Of a DNA stretch of 64,000 bases, positions 15,513 through 24,064 are shown one piece after another; the stretch's first letter is position 1; each line of letters starts with the position of its first letter. Position numbers and translations under genes: made by a program. This DNA is from Vibrio pelagius (lineage in GTDB: Bacteria > Pseudomonadota > Gammaproteobacteria > Enterobacterales > Vibrionaceae). Below the pieces are notes generated by a model. The model did not search any database. It was not told the DNA's origin and was given only the letters and a program-made list of their open reading frames with translations. The stretch covers positions 1,984,001-2,048,000 of the forward strand of contig NZ_AP025503.1 of assembly GCF_024347575.1 (NCBI RefSeq), given 5' to 3'.

Positions 15513-17134
15513 AAGCACTATTAAGACTGTCACTAGGTTTCTTCACACTTGGCGTTTTAGCCGGATGTGGAGAGAGCGTCGATCACGATCAGATCCGACA
15601 AAAAGGCTTTGTTTATTGCGGCCAAGGTAACCCGAACACCTTTAATCCACAGTTGGTGGATAGTGGCATCACGGCGGAGTCACTAAGCCCTCAGATCTTC
15701 GATACTCTGCTGCAACTCGATCCTAAAACATATCGTCCCCAGCCTAACATCGCCTCCGAATGGGCAGTGAACAAGGCAGGTACTGAATATACTTTTAAAT
15801 TGCGCCCAAATGTGCAGTTCCAGACTACCGATTGGTTCACACCGACTCGTGCTTTAAACGCACAAGATGTTGTTTTTAGCTTCGAACGCATCACGGACAG
15901 CAGCCACCCCTTTCACTATGTTGGCGGCGGCCTTTACCCTTGGTTTGCGGGTATCGATTTCTCGAATCTAATTGACAGTATTGAAGCAGTAGACGATTTG
16001 ACAGTCAGGTTTAGGTTAACACGCCCTGACAACTCCTTTTTGACCAACATTGCTACCAGCTATGCAGTGATTCACTCTAAGGAGTACGCCAGTCAACTTA
16101 TTCAGTTGGATGAGAAAAACCGCTTAGACTCACACCCAGTTGGCACAGGTCCATTCTATCTTGATGACTTTCAAATCAACGACCTTGTTCGTTTAAAAAA
16201 ACACAAGCACTATTGGAAAAGCAAAGTGAAAATGGACCAAGTGGTGTTTGATACCTCGCAACGTGGTACGGGGACACTCGCGAAGCTACTCCGTGATGAA
16301 TGTGATGTACTCAATTCACCTATCTCAAGCCAGATTCCAATTATTCAAGCTCAAGAAGAGCTTAAGATTACAGCAACACCTGCTGTAAACGTATCGTTCA
16401 TCGCCCTAAACACAGAACACCCAGCTCTACGCGACGCACGTGTACGTAAAGCGTTAAACCTTGCGATCAACCGCCAGAATATTCTGGACTCGGTTTATTA
16501 CGGAACAGGGAGCAAGGCGTATACCTTATTGCCACCCACTTCTTGGGCTTATCAAAAAGACCAGGTTCAAGTTCGTTACGACCGTAACTATGCCGTTGCT
16601 CTGCTCAAAGATGCAGGTGTAGAGCCCGGTTTAGAGCTCTCTATGTGGGTACCTCTGGAACCTAGAGCCTACAACCCAAGCCCGCAAAAGACTGCGGAGC
16701 TTATTCAAGCCAATCTTGCTGATATTGGTATTAGTTTAAAGCTCTATACTGACGACCGCTTCGATCGTACTCAGCTCTCTTCCATCGCTTCGACAGATCT
16801 GTTGCTTACGGGTTGGATCGGGCACACAGGAGATCCAGACAACTTCTTACGTCCACTGCTCTCTTGTCAGTCAGAACGCGCTGGCTTGAACGTGTCGATG
16901 TGGTGCAATTCCGACTTTGATTTTCTTCTTGATCTCGCGCTGGAGATCAATCAACAGAGACACCGTGTGAATTTATACCACCAAGCACAGAATATTCTTA
17001 ACGAAGAGTTCCCTGTGATCCCACTGGCTCATGGCGTGCAGTTCCGCGTACACGATCGGTCTTTAACAGGCTTTAAGCAAAGTCCATTTAATGCCCAACC
17101 TTTCGATCAAGTAACAAGAGAGGTGCACCACTAA
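15509..17134 (+). CDS. sapA: Peptide ABC transporter substrate-binding protein SapA
   Basis: SapA is a periplasmic or lipid-anchored solute-binding protein of the dipeptide/oligopeptide class (SBP family 5). It is the first gene of sapABCDF, implicated in antimicrobial peptide resistance and peptide uptake. The signal ends in LAGC, so it is predicted to be a lipoprotein. The family core begins at CGQGNPNTFNPQ and includes DPKTYRPQPNIASEW. It has 541 residues. The stop TAA overlaps the ATG of sapB by one base. Confidence 0.9.
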   Translation: MKALLRLSLGFFTLGVLAGCGESVDHDQIRQKGFVYCGQGNPNTFNPQLVDSGITAESLSPQIFDTLLQLDPKTYRPQPNIASEWAVNKAGTEYTFKLRPNVQFQTTDWFTPTRALNAQDVVFSFERITDSSHPFHYVGGGLYPWFAGIDFSNLIDSIEAVDDLTVRFRLTRPDNSFLTNIATSYAVIHSKEYASQLIQLDEKNRLDSHPVGTGPFYLDDFQINDLVRLKKHKHYWKSKVKMDQVVFDTSQRGTGTLAKLLRDECDVLNSPISSQIPIIQAQEELKITATPAVNVSFIALNTEHPALRDARVRKALNLAINRQNILDSVYYGTGSKAYTLLPPTSWAYQKDQVQVRYDRNYAVALLKDAGVEPGLELSMWVPLEPRAYNPSPQKTAELIQANLADIGISLKLYTDDRFDRTQLSSIASTDLLLTGWIGHTGDPDNFLRPLLSCQSERAGLNVSMWCNSDFDFLLDLALEINQQRHRVNLYHQAQNILNEEFPVIPLAHGVQFRVHDRSLTGFKQSPFNAQPFDQVTREVHH

Positions 17135-18096
17135 TGTTTTGGTATACGTTAAGGCGCGTCAATCTATTCGTTATAACACTTGCGATTTTGACTATCGTTG
17201 GCTTCTCTTTGCTTCGCTTAGACCAAACGTCACCTTGGGCAATTCAAGAATTTTGGCCAGGTTGGTTAACCTACATCGGTGAGTTATCAACTCTGAACTT
17301 CGGTATCAGTAAACATGGTACTCTGATCTATGACGAATTAGCCGTGGTCTTCCCAGCAACGCTAGAGTTATGTTTCTTTGCATTCGTACTTGCACTCCTA
17401 ATCGGTATCCCATTTGGAACCATTGCAGGGATGCGCCAAGGTAAGTTCATCGATACCACGATATCGTTCACCTCGATGGCAGGTTACTCAGCCCCAATAT
17501 TCTGGGTAGCTCTGCTGATGATCATGGTCTTCTCTCTGCATTTTGAGATGTTCCCGGTTGGCGGCCGCTACGATTTGCTTTACGAGATTGAACACGTCAC
17601 TGGCTTTGCAATCATTGATGCATTTTTTGCTGAAGGTCGCTACAAAGCACATGCACTGCAGAGCGTGATTGAGCATATGGCACTGCCTTGTTTGGTGCTG
17701 GCTTTGGCACCAACCACGCAGGTTATTCGTCTAATGCGAGCATCAGTGGCTGAAGTGATGACACAAAACTACATTCGTGCCGCACGAATTAAAGGTCTGT
17801 CAACCCGTGAGATCGTCACGCAACATGTGCTGCGTAATGCGATCCCACCGATCGTTCCCAAAGTCGGCGTGCAGCTTTCAAGTATGTTGACGCTCGCCAT
17901 TATTACCGAGTCTATTTTTAACTGGCCGGGTATCGGTCGCTGGCTGCTTGATGCGTTATCTAACCAAGATTACGTGTCAATTCAAGCTGGAGTAATCGTG
18001 GTGGCAACGCTGGTTTTAACAGCGAATATCCTATCGGATCTGATCGGCGCGATGATCAATCCTCTAGTAAGGAAAGAGTGGTATGCTAACAAGTAA
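17134..18096 (+). CDS. sapB: Peptide ABC transporter permease SapB
   Basis: This is the first permease of the Sap transporter, in the DppB/OppB class, 320 residues with about six transmembrane helices. The EAA-type cytoplasmic loop that docks the ATPase is visible as NYIRAARIKGLSTREIV. Its start overlaps the sapA stop and its end overlaps sapC by 14 bp. Confidence 0.92.
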   Translation: MFWYTLRRVNLFVITLAILTIVGFSLLRLDQTSPWAIQEFWPGWLTYIGELSTLNFGISKHGTLIYDELAVVFPATLELCFFAFVLALLIGIPFGTIAGMRQGKFIDTTISFTSMAGYSAPIFWVALLMIMVFSLHFEMFPVGGRYDLLYEIEHVTGFAIIDAFFAEGRYKAHALQSVIEHMALPCLVLALAPTTQVIRLMRASVAEVMTQNYIRAARIKGLSTREIVTQHVLRNAIPPIVPKVGVQLSSMLTLAIITESIFNWPGIGRWLLDALSNQDYVSIQAGVIVVATLVLTANILSDLIGAMINPLVRKEWYANK

Positions 18097-18970
18097 CGTC
18101 TATCAAGAAGAGCACATCCCGACTCAATTTGAGCGTTTTTGGCGTAGCTTCCGCAATAACAATCTTGCGATGTTTGGCTTGTGGTGTTTGGTTCTGATTA
18201 TCTTCGTCACCATTACTGCTCCTTGGCTAGCTCCTCATGATGCCCAAGAGCAAACCGGTCATTTGTTAACGCCGCCATCGTGGGATCCAGCGGGTACAGT
18301 AGAGTACTTTCTAGGAACCGACGATCTAGGTCGCGATATCCTGTCTCGACTGATTATTGGTTCTCAGCTCACTTTTGGAGCGGCGGTGGTGATCACTTTC
18401 ATTGCTGCTGTCATTGGCTGTTTGATCGGCGTATTAGCGGGTATGACTCGTGGCCTACTATCAAGTACCTTAAACCACCTGCTTGATACGGTCATGTCTA
18501 TCCCATCTCTGTTACTCGCCATTATTTTTGTTGCTTTCCTAGGCTTTGGAGAGTTCAACATCTTGCTGGCGATCTGTCTTGCGCTGATTCCGCGCTTTAT
18601 TCGCTCCGTTTATATCGCGGTGCACGCAGAGGTAGAGAAAGATTACATTATGGCATCGCGCTTGGACGGTGCTAACGATTTCTACCTGCTTTGGAACTCT
18701 ATAGTACCTAATATTCTGACCGTCATTGCCCTTGAAATAACGTTAGCACTCTCTGTTGCGATTCTCGATATTACCGCACTGGGATTCCTAGGCTTAGGCG
18801 CTCAAGCTCCAAGTACGGAATGGGGGTCAATCCTAGGTGATTCTGTAGAGCTCATCTACTTAGCGCCTTGGACAGTAACCCTACCCGGCCTTGCCATAAT
18901 GTTTACCGTTATCGTCATTAACTTAGTCGGCGAAGGCGTACGCCAAGCACTTAACGCAGGGATCGAATAA
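18083..18970 (+). CDS. sapC: Peptide ABC transporter permease SapC
   Basis: This is the second permease, in the DppC/OppC class, 295 residues. It has the N-terminal helix (about 30-52), the [14 protein letters not shown] motif typical of the class, and the loop [17 protein letters not shown] 18083 lies inside the end of sapB behind AAGGAAAG. It ends with a one-base overlap into sapD. Confidence 0.92.
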   Translation: MLTSNVYQEEHIPTQFERFWRSFRNNNLAMFGLWCLVLIIFVTITAPWLAPHDAQEQTGHLLTPPSWDPAGTVEYFLGTDDLGRDILSRLIIGSQLTFGAAVVITFIAAVIGCLIGVLAGMTRGLLSSTLNHLLDTVMSIPSLLLAIIFVAFLGFGEFNILLAICLALIPRFIRSVYIAVHAEVEKDYIMASRLDGANDFYLLWNSIVPNILTVIALEITLALSVAILDITALGFLGLGAQAPSTEWGSILGDSVELIYLAPWTVTLPGLAIMFTVIVINLVGEGVRQALNAGIE

Positions 18971-19971
18971 TGCCGTTACTTGATATTCGACATCTGACCA
19001 TTGAGATCGAAACACCTCAAGGCCTAGTGAAAGCCGTAGACCGCATGAGCATTACCCTTAACGAAGGGGAAATCCGCGGCTTAGTGGGAGAGTCTGGTTC
19101 CGGTAAAAGCTTGGTAGCCAAAGCGATCGTTGGTGTATGTAAAGAAAACTGGAAAGTTTCTGCGGACCGGATGCGTCTGGGTAACATTGATTTGCTTCAA
19201 CTGACACCCAAAGAGCGCCGCCGAGTCATTGCTCGTGATATAGCGATGATCTTCCAAGAGCCTTCCACCTGTCTCGACCCATCGGAAAAAGTGGGACACC
19301 AGCTGATCGAAGCCATTCCCTCTCACGCCTTTGAAGGCAAATGGTGGCAACGTTTTAAGTGGCGAAAGAAACAGGCGATTGCCCTACTTCATAAAGTCGG
19401 GATCAAAGACCACTCACGTCTGATGGACAGTTACTCATACGAGCTGACTGATGGTGAGTGTCAAAAAGTGATGATCGCAATGGCCATTGCCGCCAAGCCA
19501 AAAGTACTGATTGCTGATGAGCCAACCAATGACTTGGACCCAATCACTCAGTCTCAGATTCTGCGTCTATTAAGTCGCATGAATCAATTGCACAACACCA
19601 CCATTATTTTGATTGGCCATGATTTAACCACGATTACTCAATGGGCAACACGAATTACGGTTATGTATTGCGGCCAATCGGTTGAATCTGCCGACACAGC
19701 TAAACTCTTGGATGCACCTAAGCACCCGTATACCGTCGCACTACTGAAAGCGATGCCAGACTTTAACGATTGGATACCACACAAAGAGAAACTGCAATCA
19801 CTACCCGGATCGATTCCCCCTTTGCAGCATTTACCCATTGGCTGTCGTTTGGGACCTAGATGCCCGTATGCACAAAGGCAGTGTGTTGAGATACCTCACA
19901 CCAGACGTGTAAAAAATCATAAATTTAACTGTCACTTCCCGCTGAACATGGAGAAGAAAAAGAAATCATGA
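18970..19971 (+). CDS. sapD: Peptide ABC transporter ATP-binding protein SapD
   Basis: This is an ATPase of the Sap importer, 333 residues. Walker A is GESGSGKS (about 38-45), the Q-loop MIFQEP, and Walker [10 protein letters not shown]. The ABC signature is the divergent LTDGECQ rather than LSGGQ, which is characteristic of SapD. A C-terminal oligopeptide-transporter extension holds the Cys-rich [15 protein letters not shown] motif (DppD-like, possible Fe-S or metal site). It overlaps sapF by 4 bp. Confidence 0.92.
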   Translation: MPLLDIRHLTIEIETPQGLVKAVDRMSITLNEGEIRGLVGESGSGKSLVAKAIVGVCKENWKVSADRMRLGNIDLLQLTPKERRRVIARDIAMIFQEPSTCLDPSEKVGHQLIEAIPSHAFEGKWWQRFKWRKKQAIALLHKVGIKDHSRLMDSYSYELTDGECQKVMIAMAIAAKPKVLIADEPTNDLDPITQSQILRLLSRMNQLHNTTIILIGHDLTTITQWATRITVMYCGQSVESADTAKLLDAPKHPYTVALLKAMPDFNDWIPHKEKLQSLPGSIPPLQHLPIGCRLGPRCPYAQRQCVEIPHTRRVKNHKFNCHFPLNMEKKKKS

Positions 19972-20750
19972 GTGCATTATTAGAAGTCAGTGGGCTTTCC
20001 AAAGATTTTACGACTCGCTCTGGGCTTTTTCGTAAGAAGATTCATCAAGCGGTGAAACCGGTGAGCTTCACTCTAGAGGCGGGGCAAACTATTGGATTTA
20101 TTGGGCAAAATGGTTCAGGTAAATCCACACTGGCTCGTATGTTAGCAGGTATGGTTGAACCAACTTCTGGTGAGATTCGGGTTAATGGTGAAAAGCTTGA
20201 ACACAAAGATTACTCGACACGTTGTAAGTTAATTCGCATGATCTTCCAAGATCCGAACACTTCGTTAAACCCTCGTATCCAGATTGGTCGTATTCTCGAA
20301 GGACCACTTAAGCGAAACACGAATATGCCGCCTGAAGCACGTATGAAGCGTGTGAAAGACACGCTGCTTCGAGTTGGTTTACTTCCAGAACATGCTTACT
20401 TCTACCCTCAGATGCTGGCGGCAGGACAAAAGCAGAGGGTTTGTCTGGCTCGCGCCTTAATACTTCAACCGTCGATCATTGTCGCCGACGAAGCACTGAA
20501 TGGTTTGGACATGGCGATGCGCTCTCAAATCATCAATCTGTTCCTGGAGCTACAAGAAGAGATGGGCGTATCGTTTGTCTACGTTTCACAACACATTGGC
20601 ATCATTAAGCACATCACAGATAAGATCATCGTGATGCATGAAGGGGATGTGGTCGAAGCAGGTGAAACCCTTGAGGTACTCGCTAACCCCTCTCACCAAA
20701 TTACTCAACGCTTGGTAGAGAGTCACTTCTTTAAAGCGCCAAACTATTAG
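19968..20750 (+). CDS. sapF: Peptide ABC transporter ATP-binding protein SapF
   Basis: This is the second ATPase, 260 residues. Walker A is GQNGSGKST (about 44-52), the signature AAGQKQR, and Walker [13 protein letters not shown]; Ala in place of Pro after the Walker B Glu is a small deviation. It lacks the C-terminal extension of SapD. It is the last gene of sapABCDF; I see no strong terminator directly after it. Confidence 0.92.
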   Translation: MSALLEVSGLSKDFTTRSGLFRKKIHQAVKPVSFTLEAGQTIGFIGQNGSGKSTLARMLAGMVEPTSGEIRVNGEKLEHKDYSTRCKLIRMIFQDPNTSLNPRIQIGRILEGPLKRNTNMPPEARMKRVKDTLLRVGLLPEHAYFYPQMLAAGQKQRVCLARALILQPSIIVADEALNGLDMAMRSQIINLFLELQEEMGVSFVYVSQHIGIIKHITDKIIVMHEGDVVEAGETLEVLANPSHQITQRLVESHFFKAPNY

Positions 20751-20773
20751 TCATTAAAATCACGAGTCACCAA

Positions 20774-20794
20774 AACCATTAACCATTAACCATT
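20774..20794. repeat. Three perfect tandem heptamers AACCATT
   Basis: AACCATT is repeated three times head to tail in the 77-bp gap between sapF and the DUF2927 gene. Such a tract can change copy number by slippage. It is not inside a coding sequence. Confidence 0.85.
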
Positions 20795-20827
20795 GAAACT
20801 GGTTTGTGTTGGAATAAGAGGGATTAA

Positions 20828-21607
20828 ATGAAACGGTATTCACTTTACATTTATTCCCTTTTTCTCGCTCTATTTTCAGGCCATGCCAAAGCGACCGGTT
20901 TTACTTGGCTTGACCCAAGCTTCGTGGAGCGTGCTTTCTATAGCGTAGCTCTCGAACAAGAGTACACGACCGGCAACCACCCACTGGTGAAATGGAAGCA
21001 ACCAATACGAATTTGGTTGGACCATCGCGTTGGTGATGAAGTACTCCATCAAGAGCTTACAGAATTGCATGTCCAACACCTAATGCAAATCACCGGCTTA
21101 TCTATCGAATTTGTGAGTAAACAATCGCAAGCCAATGTGCATTGGATTTACACACGTGAATCGCGTTGGATTAAAGACGCAAAATCGGCACTAAATCTAA
21201 AATCAACCCAGTATTTAAACAGTGCAATATGTACGGCGGGTTACAAGACCGACACCACTGGTCATATCGTCTCTGCTGCTATCGTGATACCTGTCGATCT
21301 AGCAAGAAGTCGAGGCAAGTTGTTAGCATGCGTCGTAGAAGAGATCACACAAGCGTTAGGGCTGCCCAATGATTCGGAGCATGCCTATCCTTCTATCTTT
21401 AATGATCACACACCAGAAGATCTTCTAGCGCCTCTAGACGTGGTTTTGTTAAAGCTTCTCTATGAACCGGATTTAAAAGCAGGGATGACGCTCTCAGAAG
21501 TGAAACCTGTTGTAAAACGGTTATTGAGGGAATATCAGAAAGAAGGGGTGCTGAAAGGTGCTACAAAGGAAGCCAGGCAGGCTCCCTTATATGAACTGTT
21601 TCGTTAG
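20828..21607 (+). CDS. Exported DUF2927-domain protein
   Basis: This is a 259-residue protein with a cleavable signal peptide (hydrophobic core at about 6-18, probable cut after SGHAKA). The mature part resembles DUF2927: it has CVVEEITQALGLPNDS, then SIFND and DVVLLKLLYEPDLKAGM. That EEITQALGL segment looks like the helix of a degenerate zinc-metalloprotease, but with no HExxH, so catalysis is not supported. It lies 77 bp after sapF in the same direction and may be transcribed with it. Function is unknown. Confidence 0.75.
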   Translation: MKRYSLYIYSLFLALFSGHAKATGFTWLDPSFVERAFYSVALEQEYTTGNHPLVKWKQPIRIWLDHRVGDEVLHQELTELHVQHLMQITGLSIEFVSKQSQANVHWIYTRESRWIKDAKSALNLKSTQYLNSAICTAGYKTDTTGHIVSAAIVIPVDLARSRGKLLACVVEEITQALGLPNDSEHAYPSIFNDHTPEDLLAPLDVVLLKLLYEPDLKAGMTLSEVKPVVKRLLREYQKEGVLKGATKEARQAPLYELFR

Positions 21608-21614
21608 AGAAGAG

Positions 21615-22004
21615 TTAGCGCTTAGCCGCTTGCTTCTTTAGTTCGAAGTCAAACTCATCTGGGAACAGAACGACACCCTCTTCCTGCTCATTGGGGAAAA
21701 CCACAACAGCAAGCTCATCGTCTTCTAAACCCATAGTCCAACGACTGTGCCACTTATTCAATGAGATCGCTTCAGCTTTACACTCAGCCCACTCACCGGT
21801 TGCCCATGACTCTGCGAACTCTTTGTTTGGCCAAACTGGTACACAATCTTCATCTTCAGTATTTAGCATCACACAACCGTGCTCGTCAGTTAGGATCCAT
21901 ACTTCACGATTAGCCACGATCTCCTTTACACAGTATTTAAAGCGTTGTTCACCTGTGTACTTGTTAACTTCTGCGATTTTTTGCTCGTCTAGTGGTGTAG
22001 TCAT
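21615..22004 (-). CDS. DUF2750-domain protein
   Basis: This is a small acidic cytoplasmic protein of 129 residues with no signal or helix. The motif pattern REVWILTDEHGCVML, VPVWPNKEFAESWA and LAVVVFPNEQEEGVVLFPDEFDFEL fits the DUF2750 family, common in gammaproteobacteria and of unknown function. AGGAAAC lies upstream of ATG 22004. It converges on the DUF2927 gene with only 7 bp between the stops. Confidence 0.8.
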   Translation of the reverse strand: MTTPLDEQKIAEVNKYTGEQRFKYCVKEIVANREVWILTDEHGCVMLNTEDEDCVPVWPNKEFAESWATGEWAECKAEAISLNKWHSRWTMGLEDDELAVVVFPNEQEEGVVLFPDEFDFELKKQAAKR

Positions 22005-22123
22005 TGTTGTTTCCTACTTTTGTCAGTGCGTTCGCTCTCATACAGTGTATGCCGAGCTTTTTGAACTGCAAACAGTTCTATTCAAAGAAATAGTCTAATA
22101 AAGTGCAATTTAATGCCAAAGAA

Positions 22124-22149
22124 AAACGCCTGCTAAAAAGCAGGCGTTT
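22124..22149 (-). terminator. Terminator after ppaC
   Basis: AAACGCCTGC pairs with GCAGGCGTTT around a 6-base loop. On the minus strand it is followed by TTTTTC. Confidence 0.88.
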
Positions 22150-22167
22150 AATTCCTCAGCAGCTTGA

Positions 22168-23073
22168 TTAAGCAAGCTCACCTTGAAGCCAAGGCCAACC
22201 TTGCTTCTTACGGCTTAGTGTATTTTCCATCATCAATACACCATCTTGCTCGTGCTTAACTAGCTTCTCAGCCCACTCACCTTTGTAAAGAAGACGAGTT
22301 TGAGCTGTTGTAATATCAGTTAACATTACTGCAGCGAATGCTAGACCGTCTTTCTCGCAACGAGCTTCTAGGTCAGCTTCAAGAGCTTCAATCATGCCAT
22401 CAACTTGCTCAAGAGTCGCTAGCTCAACTTGGCCAACTACTACGTCGCGACCGTTGAACGGGTAACCTTTAAGGTCTTTTTCTACTAGCTCAGCAGCTGA
22501 TAGACCTTCGATGTTTGTTTTCGCGATTAGCAGTGCTTTGATGAACGCGTCTACGTCAGTTACACCCGCGATCTCTGCTAGCTCAGCAACCGCGTCTTTG
22601 TCTTTTTGAGTACAAGTCGGAGATGCAAAACCTACCGTGTCTGACAGGATAGCAGACATCATTAGCTTAGCGATTTGTGGTGTGATTTCGTGACCTTCAA
22701 TCTTGAACATGTTGAATAGTACAGTGTTTGTACAACCAACAGGCCAGATCCACGCTTCCATTGGGTTTACTGTCATCACATCGCCTAGACGGTGGTGATC
22801 GACAATACCTAGGATTTCTGCGTCAGCTACGTCATCAGGTGCTTGAGCTAGATCTGAGTAGTCTACTAGCCAAATTTTTTCGCCAGCAACAGAAGTACGA
22901 AGCTCTGGCATATCTGCGCCAGCAACTTCTAGAATGTGTTGAGTTTCGCGGTTGATCTCGCCTTGGCGAATTGGTGTCGCTTCTTCGCCACGAGCTTTCA
23001 GAAGCTCAGTTGCAACTAGCGCGCTACAAATACTGTCACTATCAGGGTTTTTGTGACCAACAACTAAAATCAT
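22168..23073 (-). CDS. ppaC: Manganese-dependent inorganic pyrophosphatase
   Basis: This is a family II pyrophosphatase, which hydrolyses pyrophosphate to two phosphates with Mn2+ or Co2+. Metal ligands are seen as His7, Asp11, Asp13, Asp71, the DHH motif (92-94) and Asp145. The C-terminal DHHA2 domain has the substrate motif SRKKQ near the end. It has 301 residues and is preceded by GGAAG. It is monocistronic. Because most gammaproteobacteria use the unrelated family I enzyme, this gene may be an addition in Vibrio. Confidence 0.94.
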   Translation of the reverse strand: MILVVGHKNPDSDSICSALVATELLKARGEEATPIRQGEINRETQHILEVAGADMPELRTSVAGEKIWLVDYSDLAQAPDDVADAEILGIVDHHRLGDVMTVNPMEAWIWPVGCTNTVLFNMFKIEGHEITPQIAKLMMSAILSDTVGFASPTCTQKDKDAVAELAEIAGVTDVDAFIKALLIAKTNIEGLSAAELVEKDLKGYPFNGRDVVVGQVELATLEQVDGMIEALEADLEARCEKDGLAFAAVMLTDITTAQTRLLYKGEWAEKLVKHEQDGVLMMENTLSRKKQGWPWLQGELA

Positions 23074-23228
23074 GTTTCTTCCTATTACACTAAAATTACA
23101 GCTCTACCTACAGAGCATCTCTTTATTTCGCCTACTTTACCCTATTTTTTGACAATGATCATCGCTTCGTTGCTGCCTGTTAGACTATTTACCTATAGGA
23201 AGATGGAAGAAAACCCAAAAATACAATT

Positions 23229-23247
23229 GATAATCACTCTCATTCGT
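23229..23247. promoter_or_regulatory. Fur-box-like sequence
   Basis: GATAATCACTCTCATTCGT matches 13 of 19 bases of the Fur consensus, including both GATAAT and TCATT cores. It lies 42 bp upstream of the following membrane-protein start, consistent with iron-dependent repression of that gene. Confidence 0.55.
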
Positions 23248-23288
23248 ATATAGTTATATCAAAGTCCTTAGTTACTGGGTACATCGTT

Positions 23289-23819
23289 ATGAATCGAAGA
23301 GTCCAATTCGCACCAGATCATCAAACTTCGAAATCAATACCATCACCCCTATTTAGTAAGCGAATGTTTCTTACTTTTTCGCTCGCTACTTTGATTGTGA
23401 TTGCAACGATACTGGATCTAACGGTCACGACTGTAACAGACTCCACTTTTGCTGCTGTGCTCTATATTGTATTGAGCTTAGTCGGTTACCAATGGCTAAC
23501 TCTCAGCACCGATGACGAGCACGTACTGACACATCAATGTCGCTCCAATCAGGTCGTCTGTGCTTCCGTAATGGCCGCAATCCCTGGTTGTGGTGGTTTG
23601 GTAAGGGTTATGTCTCAATTTGTTTCTGGGAAGCTAGGCATGGGGGCACTTGTCGCCGCTCTAATCAGCACACTGGGCAACGCGGCATTTTTGTTCATTA
23701 TCAACGACATTAGTAGCGGCCTCGCCGTGGTCGCATTGAGTGTGGTTATGGGCAGTGCTTTGGGAAAAATTATTAACCAGTCCCATGTCGATGACTTACT
23801 GCGCCCAAGCAAGCTTTAG
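23289..23819 (+). CDS. Membrane protein resembling a manganese/heavy-metal exporter half, probably shortened or frameshifted
   Basis: The 176-residue product has about four hydrophobic helices. AAIPGCGGLVRVMSQFVSGK followed by GALVAALISTLGNAAF resembles the PGCGG region of the putative 10-helix manganese or heavy-metal exporter family (DUF2899 / ArsP_2), but that family is much longer. The reading frame stops at 23817-23819, while another frame (from 23795) stays open to 23983 and encodes a further hydrophobic, Gly-rich segment (ITGGLGAFSIAPTLLIGCIQ). A single frameshift near 23803-23815 would join the two. Either a pseudogene, a sequencing error or a naturally short protein is possible. A Fur-like box precedes it. 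Confidence 0.6.
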   Translation: MNRRVQFAPDHQTSKSIPSPLFSKRMFLTFSLATLIVIATILDLTVTTVTDSTFAAVLYIVLSLVGYQWLTLSTDDEHVLTHQCRSNQVVCASVMAAIPGCGGLVRVMSQFVSGKLGMGALVAALISTLGNAAFLFIINDISSGLAVVALSVVMGSALGKIINQSHVDDLLRPSKL

Positions 23820-23999
23820 GACCAATAAACCCCTCTTATCAATCATCCATTGCCGAGTTTCCGTTCGTTCCGAGGTCACCTGTCAGGATTACTGGTGGCC
23901 TTGGAGCGTTCTCCATAGCTCCTACTTTACTCATAGGATGCATTCAAAAGCTCGTAGGTGATTCCAAAAAATATAAGCTCTAACAGACTCAAAATGTAA

Positions 24000-24034
24000 A
24001 AAAGCCCCCGTAAGCATCACTTACAGGGGCTTTT
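24000..24034. terminator. Bidirectional terminator downstream of torA
   Basis: AAAAGCCCC pairs with GGGGCTTTT, extended by GTAAG/CTTAC. The A- and T-rich flanks suit both strands; it ends torECA on the minus strand and the exporter-like gene on the plus strand. Confidence 0.88.
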
Positions 24035-24064
24035 AACTATGTTTCAGTAGTTATATCGAGTGCA

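Noticed and set aside
23740..23961. 73-codon plus-strand frame at the end of the exporter-like gene
   Set aside because: It overlaps that gene in a frame with no recognisable features; the other open frame from 23795 is the more protein-like one.
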